10,711 bases of DNA from an uncultured Steroidobacteraceae bacterium (GCA_955652625.1 CATPBM010000008.1:1-10711), one strand, 5' to 3'; counted from the first letter of the stretch, positions 1-10,711 are shown. The notes: generated from the letters alone by a model not told the origin. Made by a program: numbers and translations.

Positions 1-338
<338 letters not shown>

Positions 339-340
339 TC

Positions 341-802
341 ATGATCAGGCTCAACATCAACGGCAAGGACATCGAAGTCGACGTCGATCCCGACATGCCG
401 TTGTTGTGGGTGCTGCGCGACACGCTCAGCCTCACGGGCACGAAGTTCGGCTGCGGCATGGCGGTGTGCGGCGCGTGCACGGTGCATCTTGACGGGCAGC
501 CCAGCCGCTCGTGCGTCACGCCAGTGAGCGCCGTCGGCGCGCGCAAGATCATGACCATCGAGGGTCTGTCGCCCGACAACAGCCACCCGGTTCAGCGGGC
601 CTGGATCGAGCTGGACGTCCCGCAGTGCGGCTACTGTCAGTCAGGCCAGATCATGTCAGCGGCGGCGCTGCTGGCGCAGACCCCGCAGCCCACCGACGCC
701 GACATCGACGCTGCGATGTCGGGGAACATCTGCCGCTGCGGCACTTACCAGCGCATTCGCGCCGCGATTCACCGCGCGGCGGCACTAAAGTCCGGCGCAT
801 GA
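341..802 (+). CDS. (2Fe-2S)-binding protein, small subunit type of molybdenum hydroxylases (IorA/CoxS-like), no large subunit nearby
   Basis: The 153-residue protein has the two-cluster layout of xanthine oxidase-family small subunits. An N-terminal plant-ferredoxin-like domain carries Cys38, Cys43, Cys46 and Cys58 ([16 protein letters not shown]). A C-terminal helical [2Fe-2S] domain carries Cys96 and Cys99 ([11 protein letters not shown]) and Cys131 and Cys133 (NICRCGTY). All eight ligands are present and the length is usual. In the family these subunits pass electrons from a molybdopterin-binding large subunit (isoquinoline 1-oxidoreductase beta, aldehyde or CO dehydrogenase) to an acceptor. 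Wording such as [18 protein letters not shown] resembles the isoquinoline 1-oxidoreductase alpha type most. The start ATG has AAGGGG 4 nt upstream. The usual large-subunit gene does not follow; gabT begins 24 bp after the stop. It therefore either partners a subunit encoded elsewhere or serves another redox role. Family assignment is firm, substrate unknown. Confidence 0.9.
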   Translation: MIRLNINGKDIEVDVDPDMPLLWVLRDTLSLTGTKFGCGMAVCGACTVHLDGQPSRSCVTPVSAVGARKIMTIEGLSPDNSHPVQRAWIELDVPQCGYCQSGQIMSAAALLAQTPQPTDADIDAAMSGNICRCGTYQRIRAAIHRAAALKSGA

Positions 803-814
803 TTCAACACGGGG

Positions 815-819
815 AAGGA
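815..819 (+). promoter_or_regulatory. Shine-Dalgarno that fixes the TTG start of gabT
   Basis: AAGGA at 815-819, within GGGGAAGGAA, lies 7 nt before TTG at 827. No ATG or GTG in the same frame would give a GabT-like N-terminus, and the residues after this TTG (TSNAELHQRRQRAVPRGV) align with the very start of E. coli GabT. The ATG at 799, which overlaps the previous stop, opens a different frame that ends after 14 codons. Confidence 0.7.
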
Positions 820-826
820 AACTGCA

Positions 827-2130
827 TTGACGTCCAACGCTGAATTGCACCAACGCCGCCAACGGGCCGTCCCGCGTGGCGTCACCAACTCGCTCGCGGT
901 CTACGCCGAGCGCGCCAGCAATGCCGAAATCTGGGACGTCGAGGGCCGGCGTTACATCGACTTCGCCAGCGGCATCTCCGTGCTCAACACCGGGCACCTG
1001 CACCCTAAGGTAAGCCAGGCGATCGCGCGGCAGCTGGAGAAGTTCACGCACGCCTGCTTTCAGGTGACCCCTTACGAGAGCTACATTGCACTCGCCGAAC
1101 AGTTGAACGCGCTCGCCCCGGGGGCAGTCCCAAGAAGACCATCTTCCTGACAACCGGCGCGGAGGCTGTGGAGAATGCCCTCAAGATCGCGCGCTTTCAC
1201 ACCCGACGCTCGGGCGTGATCGCCTTCTCGGGCGGTTTTCACGGCCGCACACTGGCGTGTGTCAGCCTCACCGGCAAGGTGCAGCCCTACAAGGCCGGCT
1301 TCGGGCCGATGTTGCCGGAGGTCTACCACCTGCCCTTCCCGATGCCTTATCACGGCGTCACGGTCGAGCATTCACTGCACGCTCTCGAGCAGCTCTTCAA
1401 AGCGGACGTGGAGCCGGCGCGCGTGGCAGCGATCATCATCGAGCCGGTACTTGGCGAAGGCGGGTTCTATGCCGCGCCCGCGGAGCTGCTGCGGCGGCTG
1501 CGCAGCGTGTGCGACACGCACGGCATCGTGTTGATTGCAGATGAGATCCAGTCGGGATTCGGCCGCACCGGGCGCATGTTTGCCATCGAGCATGCCGGCG
1601 TGGAACCGGATCTCATCACCATCGCCAAGAGTGTCGCCGGCGGCGTGCCGCTGGCGGCGGTGACCGGCAAGGCCGAGATCATGGACTCACCGCTTCCCGG
1701 AGGACTGGGTGGCACGTTTGCCGGCTCGCCGCTCGGGTGCGCGGCCGGACTTGCGGTGCTGGAGGTAATGCGCGAGGAACAGTTGCTGCAACGCGCCCAG
1801 GACATCGGCCGCTTCATGAGCTCGCGCCTGAAGGGATTGCAGGTGCGCTTCCCGTGCGTGGGCGACGTGCGCAGTCTTGGCGCCATGGTGGCCGTCGAAC
1901 TGGTGAAGAACGGGCGCGCCGATGCCCCCGATGCGGAGCTGACCAAGGCGCTGGTGCAGGCCGCCGCCCGCCAGGGGCTGGTGATCCTCTCCTGCGGGAT
2001 CTACGCCAACGTGATCCGCTTTCTCGCCCCGCTCACCATCCCGGACGCCTTGTTGAAGGAGGGCTTCCACCTCTTTGAGCTGGCGCTGGAGGAAGTCGCC
2101 AGCGGCGCAAAGGCGAAGGCGGCAGTGTAG
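827..2130 (+). CDS. gabT: 4-aminobutyrate aminotransferase GabT, interrupted by a single-base frameshift
   Basis: GabT is a cytoplasmic PLP enzyme of class III that moves the amino group of GABA to 2-oxoglutarate, giving succinic semialdehyde and glutamate. The sequence matches E. coli GabT by eye throughout, for example WDVEGRRYIDFASGI, VLNTGHLHPKV, FSGGFHGRT and IIIEPVLGEGGFYA. It is split between two frames. 827-1150 encodes the N-terminal part and then runs into a false tail; the rest reads in the -1 frame from about 1126, with its first start-like codon GTG at 1168, to the stop at 2130. Restoring one G in the run at 1120-1124 gives a continuous 434-residue protein including TTGAEAVENA. 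Numbered that way, the PLP lysine (TIAKSVAGG) is Lys268 and the cofactor aspartate (IADEIQSG) is Asp239, the same numbers as in E. coli, so nothing else is lost. It starts at TTG 24 bp after the Fe-S protein gene, probably in one operon. It is either a sequencing or assembly error or a genuinely broken gene. No gabD is visible. Confidence 0.9.
1120..1124 (+). other. Frameshift site in gabT (run of five G after CCCC)
   Basis: The reading frame of 827 gives Leu-Ala-Pro-Gly and then a non-homologous tail ending at 1150. The homologous continuation (Ser-Pro-Lys-Lys-Thr-Ile-Phe-Leu-Thr-Thr-Gly) lies in the next frame, directly after this run. One additional G joins the two parts without loss. CCCC followed by GGGGG is self-complementary and a homopolymer, a typical place for a base-count error. 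The run is short for programmed transcriptional slippage and no heptameric slippery site is evident. Confidence 0.8.
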
Positions 2131-2140
2131 AGAGAGGGCG

Positions 2141-2162
2141 GCGCGCCCCTGGGCAGGCGCGC
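2141..2162. terminator. GC-rich hairpin between convergent genes, possible bidirectional terminator
   Basis: GCGCGCC (2141-2147) and GGCGCGC (2156-2162) form a perfect 7-bp stem with an 8-nt loop. It fills the 32-bp gap between the gabT stop (2130) and the stop of the minus-strand gene (2163-2165). Its position is right for a terminator serving both genes, but no U-tract follows on either strand, so it is not a standard intrinsic terminator. Confidence 0.35.
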
Positions 2163-2462
2163 TCAGGCGCGGCCGGCGTTGGCGTCGGTTGGCGTGTGGA
2201 AGTACTCACTCTCAGATGCGAGCTGCTCGATGAGGCGCTTAAGTTCTGCCATGCGGCCCTGCGCGGTGCTGATGGGCATGCAGTCCTGGCAGCGCGGATC
2301 CCCGCACGGTTGGCGCGAATACAGCCAGTACTGGATCGCGCCGGCGAGCAGCCCGTCGGCGATGTCCCACAGGTCGGCATCCTTGTCCTTGTCTGCGATC
2401 CGGTTTCCCAGGTCCACGGCCTTGGAAAACGCCGCATCGAACGTATCAGCGAGCTCGTTCAT
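2163..2462 (-). CDS. Conserved-looking protein of unknown function with a C-x4-C-x2-C motif (99 aa)
   Basis: I do not recognise a named family. The protein begins with an acidic, probably helical half containing KDKDADLWDIADGLLAGAIQ. It continues with an aromatic stretch (QYWLYSRQ) and then PCGDPRCQDCMPIS, in which Cys53, Cys58 and Cys61 are spaced C-x4-C-x2-C, and ends with a helix rich in Glu, Leu and Arg (GRMAELKRLIEQLASESEYF). Three clustered cysteines suggest metal or Fe-S binding or redox chemistry, but a fourth ligand is not obvious. There is no signal peptide or membrane segment. The start ATG at 2462 is supported by GAAGGG (2479-2474, spacing 11 nt) and a -10-like TATACT further upstream. 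The composition is that of a real gene rather than a shadow: no other frame here encodes anything recognisable, and the gene exactly fills the space before the convergent gabT. It is transcribed alone, divergent from the GGDEF-EAL gene. Confidence 0.75.
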   Translation of the reverse strand: MNELADTFDAAFSKAVDLGNRIADKDKDADLWDIADGLLAGAIQYWLYSRQPCGDPRCQDCMPISTAQGRMAELKRLIEQLASESEYFHTPTDANAGRA

Positions 2463-2491
2463 GCTGTCGGGCGCCCTTCATCGTTGCGCCT

Positions 2492-2497
2492 AGTATA
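2492..2497 (-). promoter_or_regulatory. Candidate -10 box for the 99-residue protein gene
   Basis: On the minus strand, 2497-2492 reads TATACT (five of six consensus matches). The predicted start of transcription near 2485 gives a short leader carrying GAAGGG before the ATG at 2462. The box sits in a small dyad, CCTA (2489-2492) and TAGG (2496-2499). No good -35 box is visible. Confidence 0.4.
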
Positions 2498-2524
2498 GGG
2501 CAAAGACCCGCGCGACCGGCCCGG

Positions 2525-2555
2525 GGGGCCTCTGCGCCGCTCCCCGGGAGGCCCC
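2525..2555. repeat. Perfect 8-bp inverted repeat in the divergent intergenic region
   Basis: GGGGCCTC (2525-2532) is mirrored by GAGGCCCC (2548-2555) across a 15-nt spacer. It lies in the 188-bp region (2463-2650) between the minus-strand unknown gene and the GGDEF-EAL gene. AAAA follows it on the plus strand, so it does not have the form of an intrinsic terminator in either direction. It could be a regulator site or an RNA hairpin near the 5' end of the GGDEF-EAL transcript, or chance in GC-rich DNA. I see no clear promoter for the GGDEF-EAL gene in this region. Confidence 0.35.
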
Positions 2556-2650
2556 AAAACCGCCCCGCTCGCGCCCGATCGCGCAGTCGGTCACGCCGCA
2601 GGTACGCGATATGCGATGCCCGCCACGGAAGGGCTGCAATTGCGGCGCGC

Positions 2651-5344
2651 ATGATGGGTCAGGCAAATAGCCTCGTCAGCGGATTGATTGAGAAGGCGTC
2701 TGCCGGCCGCGGCTTATGTCGTATGCACAAACCCATGACCGAGACGCCTCAGTCCCCGACATCGCCTGGCGCCGCGCAGAGTGCGCGCCCCTCCTGGCGC
2801 CTGCGCGCGCCTCGTCTGGGGATCGGCTGGCGTCTGAGCCTCGGCCTTGCCGCGGTGGCGGGCGTACTGATCCTGGGCGAGGAGCTCGCCGCGCGCACCA
2901 CGCGTGCGGCCCTGGATGCGGTGCGCAGCATGCAGACCGAGCACGAGCCGCTCGCCAACAGCGCGAACTCAGTGCTGGCCCGGCTGCTCATTTACGACCG
3001 CGCGGTCGGGGAGTACGTGCAGGCGCGCAACGGGGCGGACTTCAACAACATCACCGACGCGGGCGATGCCCTCGAGATGGCGGTCGCCAGCTACTTCGGC
3101 AACGCGCCGCCCTCGGTGGCCGCAGCCGCTGAAGGGCTGCGCGCTCAGCTCACCCGCCACATCGCCAACGCCCGCCAGCTGGCGAGCCGCTCCGCGCAGC
3201 GCGTGCAGTGGGTCGAGCAGCGCCAGACGGCGCTCAACCGCGTCTACCACCACATCGTCGCCGCCGGCGGCTCGGGACTCGCCATCAACGGTACCCAGGT
3301 CGTGGCGCGCCGCTCGCTCGCCGAGCTCGAATCGGCCATCAATGCGGTGCGCGGCAACGTCGCCACGCCGGCGGTGATTGCGCGCCGCGAGCGCGATTTC
3401 AGGGCACTGCTCGGCGAGCACCTCGCAGAATTCGAAAGCTCCCCTGGGCGCGCGTGGCTCGGGCTCGTGCAGATGGACTTCCACGAGGCGACGCGCCTGC
3501 GACGGCAGATCGAGCGCTACGATGCCCAGAGCAAGGCGGAGTGGCACGGTCTGGTCGAGGACAGCGCCGCGCTCACCGTGGGTGTGCAGGAGCAGCTGCA
3601 GAAGCCGGCGCGCGCCGGGCTTGCGCAGGCGGACGAGCACGCCGCCACCGCGACCGAGGCTGCCGAACACACCCTGAGGGACACCGCGGCCCAGGTGCTG
3701 GGACTCCTGATGCTGGTGTCCATGCTGCTGGTGGTGAGCATCAGCGTGCCGGTGCGGCGCCTGACCGCAGCCACGCGGCTGCTGGCGGGCGGCGATCGCC
3801 GGGCACGCGCGCCGCGCGGGGGTTCGGCCGAAATCGACGAGCTCGCCGAATCATTCAACACCATGGCTGACCGGATCGAGTCCGCCGAAGCGGCGCGGCG
3901 CGCGCACCAGACGGAGCTCGAGCAGCACGTCGCTGACCGCACGCGGCAGCTGCACCACCTCGCGCACCACGATCCGCTCACGCAGCTGCCCAACCGCCGC
4001 AAACTGGCGGCGCACCTGGAGGCCGCCCTCTCGCGCGCCGGGAGCCAGCAGCGCCTCGCGCTGCTGTTCGTGGATGTGGACAACTTCAAGTCGATCAACG
4101 ACACCCTCGGGCACAGCTTCGGCGACCGCGTGCTGCAGCACATCGCCCAGCGCCTGCACGCCGCCACCGGCGCCACGGGACTGCTCGCACGCCTGGGGGG
4201 CGATGAGTTCACCGTGCTGCTCGAGAACGTGACCTCCAGCAAACAGGTCGAGAACCACGCTGCACAGATCGTCGCCACGCTGCAGGAGCCGCTGATCGTC
4301 GACGGCCGCGTGCTCGCCACCAGCGCCAGCGTGGGTGCGGCACTCTACCCCGATCACGCCGCCGACGCGGAAGGGCTGCTGCGGGCCGCGGACGTGGCGC
4401 TGTTCAGCGCCAAGGAACTCGGACGCAATCGCTTCGCGCTCTACAACCCTGCTCTCTACGATGCGGCGGCGCAGCGCTTCCGGCTCGAGCAGTCACTGCG
4501 CCGCGCGGTCGAGGGCGGTGAGCTGCTGCTCATGTACCAGCCGCAGGTCGCCTTGCACACCTTAGAGGCGACGCACGTGGAGGCGCTGCTGCGCTGGCGC
4601 AAGCCCGACGGCCGCATCGCCAGCGCGCAGGAGTTCATCCAGGTAGCGGAAAAGACCGGACTCATCCACAACCTGACGGACTGGATTCTGCACTCCGCCG
4701 CTTCGGCCGCGGCCGCCTGGCGCGCCGAGGGCTGGCAGCGCGCCAGTGTGGCGATCAACGTGTCGCCCCCGCAGTTCTTCGAGCGCGACTTCGTGGAGCA
4801 CGTGGCGCGCACACTGGAGGCCACGGGACTGCCGCCCAGCGCGCTGGAGATCGAGATCACCGAAACGGTCTTCCAGACCGGTTCCGCCACTATCGAGTCG
4901 TTGCGGCAGCTGCGCGCCATGGGGATCGCCATCGCGCTCGATGACTTCGGTATCGGCTACTCCTCACTCACCTCACTCGAGCAACTACCCATCACGCGCG
5001 TGAAGCTCGACCGGCTGCTGATTGCAGGCGTGGACACCAATCCGCGCTCCGCGGCCATCGTGCGCTCGATCGTCGCCCTGTGTCACGGCCTCGGCCTGCA
5101 GGTCGTGGCCGAGGGCGTCGAGCGCGGCACGCAGCTGGAGTTTCTGTCGCACTGCGGGCCGATCGGCGTGCAGGGCTTCCTGCTCGGGCACGCGGTGGAG
5201 GCGGCGGCTACCGCGAGCGAAGCGCAGGCCGCCGGTGGGCGCGCGCGGCTCCTGCTGGAGGCGGCAATCGCGCAGCAGCCACGCCGCGAGCCCGCCGATC
5301 CGCTGGTGTTTGTCGGCGGCACGGGTCGCCGGCGCGCGACCTAG
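2651..5344 (+). CDS. Membrane-bound GGDEF-EAL cyclic-di-GMP turnover protein with HAMP domain
   Basis: The protein (897 residues from this start) has a short cytoplasmic N-terminus and a membrane helix at about 60-78. An Ala-rich, mainly helical extracytoplasmic region of about 270 residues follows, then a second membrane helix (about 349-368) and a HAMP linker (SVPVRRLTAATRLLAGGD). A coiled-coil signalling helix leads into the GGDEF domain (from about 440, DPLTQLPNRR) and an EAL domain (about 613-860). The cyclase motif GGDEF is intact at 516-520. The positions where the product-inhibition RxxD site would lie are Gly, so feedback control by that site is probably absent. The phosphodiesterase half keeps EAL (644-646), the Asn of INVSPPQF, the Glu of EITE, DDFGIGYSSL (Asp764, Asp765), Lys785 and Glu821 of AEGVE. 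Both activities are therefore plausible; the net direction cannot be told. The sensor region matches no family I can name. The start is uncertain: ATG at 2723 or 2735 removes an odd N-terminal stretch and is as likely; none has a good Shine-Dalgarno. Confidence 0.93.
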   Translation: MMGQANSLVSGLIEKASAGRGLCRMHKPMTETPQSPTSPGAAQSARPSWRLRAPRLGIGWRLSLGLAAVAGVLILGEELAARTTRAALDAVRSMQTEHEPLANSANSVLARLLIYDRAVGEYVQARNGADFNNITDAGDALEMAVASYFGNAPPSVAAAAEGLRAQLTRHIANARQLASRSAQRVQWVEQRQTALNRVYHHIVAAGGSGLAINGTQVVARRSLAELESAINAVRGNVATPAVIARRERDFRALLGEHLAEFESSPGRAWLGLVQMDFHEATRLRRQIERYDAQSKAEWHGLVEDSAALTVGVQEQLQKPARAGLAQADEHAATATEAAEHTLRDTAAQVLGLLMLVSMLLVVSISVPVRRLTAATRLLAGGDRRARAPRGGSAEIDELAESFNTMADRIESAEAARRAHQTELEQHVADRTRQLHHLAHHDPLTQLPNRRKLAAHLEAALSRAGSQQRLALLFVDVDNFKSINDTLGHSFGDRVLQHIAQRLHAATGATGLLARLGGDEFTVLLENVTSSKQVENHAAQIVATLQEPLIVDGRVLATSASVGAALYPDHAADAEGLLRAADVALFSAKELGRNRFALYNPALYDAAAQRFRLEQSLRRAVEGGELLLMYQPQVALHTLEATHVEALLRWRKPDGRIASAQEFIQVAEKTGLIHNLTDWILHSAASAAAAWRAEGWQRASVAINVSPPQFFERDFVEHVARTLEATGLPPSALEIEITETVFQTGSATIESLRQLRAMGIAIALDDFGIGYSSLTSLEQLPITRVKLDRLLIAGVDTNPRSAAIVRSIVALCHGLGLQVVAEGVERGTQLEFLSHCGPIGVQGFLLGHAVEAAATASEAQAAGGRARLLLEAAIAQQPRREPADPLVFVGGTGRRRAT

Positions 5345-5432
5345 CACTCCCAACCTCGGCACGAGCGCGTACGTCCCGGCCCGCAAGCGTGTGCTCGGGC
5401 GCATACGCATTCCAGCGCGGCGCCAGATGACT

Positions 5433-5441
5433 TGCTAGACT
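5433..5441 (+). promoter_or_regulatory. Extended -10 promoter placed for a leaderless glgB transcript
   Basis: TGCTAGACT at 5433-5441 (read from T5433) is TGn followed by TAGACT, an extended -10 element. The expected start of transcription is about 7 nt downstream, at or next to the GTG start codon at 5449. No -35 box is recognisable at the usual distance, which extended -10 promoters tolerate. The 104-bp gap after the GGDEF-EAL gene (5345-5448) also holds an imperfect, G-U-rich hairpin (5362-5370 with 5389-5397) but no U-tract terminator. Confidence 0.45.
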
Positions 5442-5448
5442 TTCGGGT

Positions 5449-7341
5449 GTGCTGCTGACCGAACAGGACATCTATCACTTCCGCGAGGGCACGTATTTCC
5501 GGGCGTATGAAAAGCTCGGCGCGCACGTGTTGCGCGCTCTACCCACGGACGGGGGTGCCGGAACCCATTTCGCGGTGTGGGCGCCGAACGCGGCCAAGGT
5601 TTCGGTAGTCGGCGACTTCAACGGCTGGCAGCGCGGCCGTCATGCCCTCAAGCCACGCCCCGACTCATCCGGAATCTGGGAAGGCAGCATCGAGAACGTC
5701 GGGCCCGGCGCGCTTTACAAGTACCACATCGCCGCGCACGGGGGCTTCAGGGTCGACAAGTCCGACCCGTACGCGTTTCACACCGAGGTGCCGCCGCGTA
5801 CCGCCTCGGTCGTGTGGGACCTCGCCTACCAGTGGCACGACGCGCAGTGGATGGGGCGGCGCGCTCAGGTCAACGCCCTCAACGCCCCGTGGTCGATCTA
5901 CGAGCTGCACCCTGGCTCCTGGCGGCGCGTGCCCAACGAACACAACCGCTCCCTCACCTATCGGGAGCTGGCGCATGCCATAGGCGACTACGTGACGCAG
6001 CTCGGCTTCACGCACGTGGAGCTGATGCCAGTGATGGAACACCCCTTCTTCGGCTCCTGGGGCTACCAGGTCACCGGTTACTTCGCCCCGACCTCGCGTT
6101 ACGGCACGCCTCAGGACTTCATGTATCTCGTCGACCACCTGCACCAGCGCGGCATCGGGGTGATCCTCGACTGGGTGCCGTCGCACTTTCCGACCGACGA
6201 GCATGGACTGGCGCGCTTCGACGGAACGCACCTGTACGAGCACGCCGACCCGCGCCAGGGATTTCACCCTGAATGGAGCAGCTCGATCTTCAACTACGGT
6301 CGTGCCGAGGTGCGCAACTTCCTCGCCAGCAGCGCCCTGTTCTGGCTCGACACCTACCATATCGACGCGCTGCGCGTCGATGCGGTGGCCTCGATGCTGT
6401 ATCTGGACTACGGGCGACGCGCCGGAGAGTGGATCCCCAACCGCTTCGGCGGCCACGAGAACCTCGAAACGGTCGAATTCGTGAAGCAGCTCAATCTCGC
6501 GGTGTACCGCGATCATCCCGACACGCAGACGATCGCGGAGGAATCCACCGCCTGGCCGATGGTGTCGCGGCCCATTTACCTCGGCGGCCTGGGGTTCGGC
6601 CTCAAATGGAACATGGGCTGGATGCACGACACGCTCAAGTACTTCCAGCAGGACCCCTTGCACCGCAAGTACCACCACAGCCGCCTCACCTTCAGCATCT
6701 GGTACGCGTTCAGCGAGAACTTCGTGCTGCCGCTCTCGCACGACGAAGTGGTGCACGGCAAGGGTTCGCTTATCGGCAGGATGCCCGGGGACGAGTGGCA
6801 GCAGTTCGCGAGCCTGCGGCTCCTCTTTGGCTACATGTGGACGCACCCGGGCAAGAAACTGCTGTTCATGGGCGGGGAATTCGGCCAGCGCCGCGAATGG
6901 CAGCACGACGAAAGCCTCGAGTGGCACGTGCTGCAGTACCCGCTGCATGCGGGCGTGCAGCGCTGGGTCCGCGACCTCAATCAACTCTACCGCGGCACGC
7001 CCGCGCTGCACGAGCAGGACTTCAGCGAGGGCGGCTTCCAGTGGGTCGACTGCGACGACGCGGACACCAGTGTCATCTCATTCCTGCGCTGGAGCGGCGG
7101 CGCCGAGCCGGCCCTGGTGGTGTGCAACTTCACCCCGGTGCCGCGTGAGCGCTACCAGATCGGGGTGCCGCGCGGCGGGCGCTGGCGTGAACGTCTCAAC
7201 AGTGATGCCGCCGACTACGGCGGCAGCGGTGTCGGCAACCTCGGTGCGCTGGACGCGGTGGCAGCCAGCGCGCACGGCCACGCGCACTCCCTGAACGTGC
7301 GCCTGCCGCCGCTGTCGGTGGTGGTGCTGACGCCGGACTAG
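5449..7341 (+). CDS. glgB: 1,4-alpha-glucan branching enzyme GlgB (short form)
   Basis: GlgB (GH13) cuts an alpha-1,4-glucan chain and rejoins it by an alpha-1,6 bond, making branches in glycogen or the glucan of the GlgE route, in the cytoplasm. At 630 residues it lacks the extra N-terminal N1 domain of the 728-residue E. coli enzyme and starts directly at the conserved [25 protein letters not shown] region. A CBM48 domain follows (about 25-115, [20 protein letters not shown]), then the catalytic barrel and a C-terminal beta domain. The nucleophile is Asp311 (LRVDAVAS), the acid/base Glu364 (IAEESTAW) and the third carboxylate Asp432 ([10 protein letters not shown]). Their spacing (53 and 68) equals that of E. 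coli Asp405, Glu458 and Asp526. The start is unambiguous: an in-frame TGA at 5428-5430 leaves GTG 5449 as the only start codon before the conserved N-terminus. It has no Shine-Dalgarno and probably a leaderless mRNA. treS-mak follows after 16 bp, in the same operon. Confidence 0.97.
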   Translation: MLLTEQDIYHFREGTYFRAYEKLGAHVLRALPTDGGAGTHFAVWAPNAAKVSVVGDFNGWQRGRHALKPRPDSSGIWEGSIENVGPGALYKYHIAAHGGFRVDKSDPYAFHTEVPPRTASVVWDLAYQWHDAQWMGRRAQVNALNAPWSIYELHPGSWRRVPNEHNRSLTYRELAHAIGDYVTQLGFTHVELMPVMEHPFFGSWGYQVTGYFAPTSRYGTPQDFMYLVDHLHQRGIGVILDWVPSHFPTDEHGLARFDGTHLYEHADPRQGFHPEWSSSIFNYGRAEVRNFLASSALFWLDTYHIDALRVDAVASMLYLDYGRRAGEWIPNRFGGHENLETVEFVKQLNLAVYRDHPDTQTIAEESTAWPMVSRPIYLGGLGFGLKWNMGWMHDTLKYFQQDPLHRKYHHSRLTFSIWYAFSENFVLPLSHDEVVHGKGSLIGRMPGDEWQQFASLRLLFGYMWTHPGKKLLFMGGEFGQRREWQHDESLEWHVLQYPLHAGVQRWVRDLNQLYRGTPALHEQDFSEGGFQWVDCDDADTSVISFLRWSGGAEPALVVCNFTPVPRERYQIGVPRGGRWRERLNSDAADYGGSGVGNLGALDAVAASAHGHAHSLNVRLPPLSVVVLTPD

Positions 7342-7357
7342 GGCGCCCCCACCGCAC

Positions 7358-10675
<3,318 letters not shown>

Positions 10676-10683
10676 AGGAAAGC

Positions 10684-10688
10684 GGAGG
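10684..10688 (+). promoter_or_regulatory. Strong Shine-Dalgarno for a gene starting at the right edge
   Basis: GGAGG at 10684-10688 is the best Shine-Dalgarno match in the window. It begins 8 nt after the treS-mak stop and lies 11 nt before GTG at 10700. It implies a further gene in the glgB-treS operon. Confidence 0.55.
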
Positions 10689-10699
10689 AACCGGCACGG

Positions 10700-10711
10700 G
10701 TGTCCCTTGAC
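10700..10711 (+). CDS. Probable start of the next operon gene (four codons only)
   Basis: GTG TCC CTT GAC begins 24 bp after treS-mak and has a strong Shine-Dalgarno upstream. Four codons cannot identify the product. From the pathway, glgE, a debranching enzyme (glgX) or treY/treZ genes are reasonable guesses, but this is inference only. TTG at 10707 is an alternative start, too far from the Shine-Dalgarno to be likely. Confidence 0.4.

Noticed and set aside
799..843. ATG overlapping the stop of the Fe-S protein gene (ATGA), possible coupled start of a lost large subunit
   Set aside because: The frame ends after 14 codons and its residues do not resemble the start of any molybdenum-hydroxylase large subunit; a chance overlap is simpler.
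1112..1130. Programmed -1 ribosomal frameshifting or transcriptional slippage in gabT
   Set aside because: Five G is short for slippage, there is no X XXY YYZ heptamer in the right phase, and GabT is not known to need such control. Mutation or sequencing error is more likely.
2627..2653. GGAAGGG at 2627-2633 as Shine-Dalgarno for the ATG at 2651
   Set aside because: The spacing of 17 nt is too long for normal use, so it does not decide between the starts at 2651, 2723 and 2735.
5362..5397. Hairpin after the GGDEF-EAL gene as an intrinsic terminator
   Set aside because: The stem depends on several G-U pairs, the loop is long and no U-tract follows.
5665..7011. Long minus-strand open frame (448 codons) opposite glgB
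   Set aside because: It lies entirely within glgB, has no recognisable domain, and long antisense frames are expected where the third codon position is nearly always G or C.

Overview
The window is high-GC DNA (clearly well above 60 % GC, with G/C at most third codon positions). Its gene content and protein style point to a proteobacterium, probably a gamma- or betaproteobacterium: GabT and GlgB are close to the Escherichia coli proteins by eye, and a GGDEF-EAL protein and a TreS-maltokinase fusion are present. I cannot name the genus. Several starts are not ATG: TTG for the reductase and gabT, GTG for glgB and probably for the next gene.

Layout. (a) 1-340: the 5' part of a minus-strand ferredoxin-NADP reductase of the thioredoxin-reductase-like type runs off the left edge. 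Its upstream region is shared with a plus-strand pair and has a -10 box on each strand. (b) 341-2130, plus strand: a small protein with two [2Fe-2S] clusters, of the molybdenum-hydroxylase small-subunit family but without its large subunit, is followed after 24 bp by gabT (4-aminobutyrate aminotransferase). gabT is interrupted by a one-base frameshift in a G run at 1120-1124. (c) 2163-2462, minus strand: a 99-residue protein of unknown function with a C-x4-C-x2-C motif. (d) 2651-5344, plus strand: a membrane-bound GGDEF-EAL cyclic-di-GMP enzyme with a large extracytoplasmic sensor region. (e) 5449-10675, plus strand: glgB (glycogen branching enzyme) and, 16 bp later, a trehalose synthase-maltokinase fusion. 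A strong Shine-Dalgarno sequence and a GTG at the right edge suggest that this operon continues.

How it works together. The right half belongs to the GlgE-type route of alpha-glucan metabolism. TreS interconverts trehalose and maltose, the fused maltokinase makes maltose 1-phosphate, GlgE (not in this window) would polymerise it, and GlgB adds the alpha-1,6 branches. The left half is a mix of redox and GABA catabolism genes with no obvious pathway link to each other. The cyclic-di-GMP enzyme has no partner visible here.

I found no tRNA, rRNA, CRISPR array, insertion sequence, phage gene or attachment site. I did not find a new multi-gene system. The most notable points are the gabT frameshift, a probable leaderless glgB transcript driven by an extended -10 promoter, the orphan Fe-S subunit, and an altered N-terminal motif in the maltokinase half.
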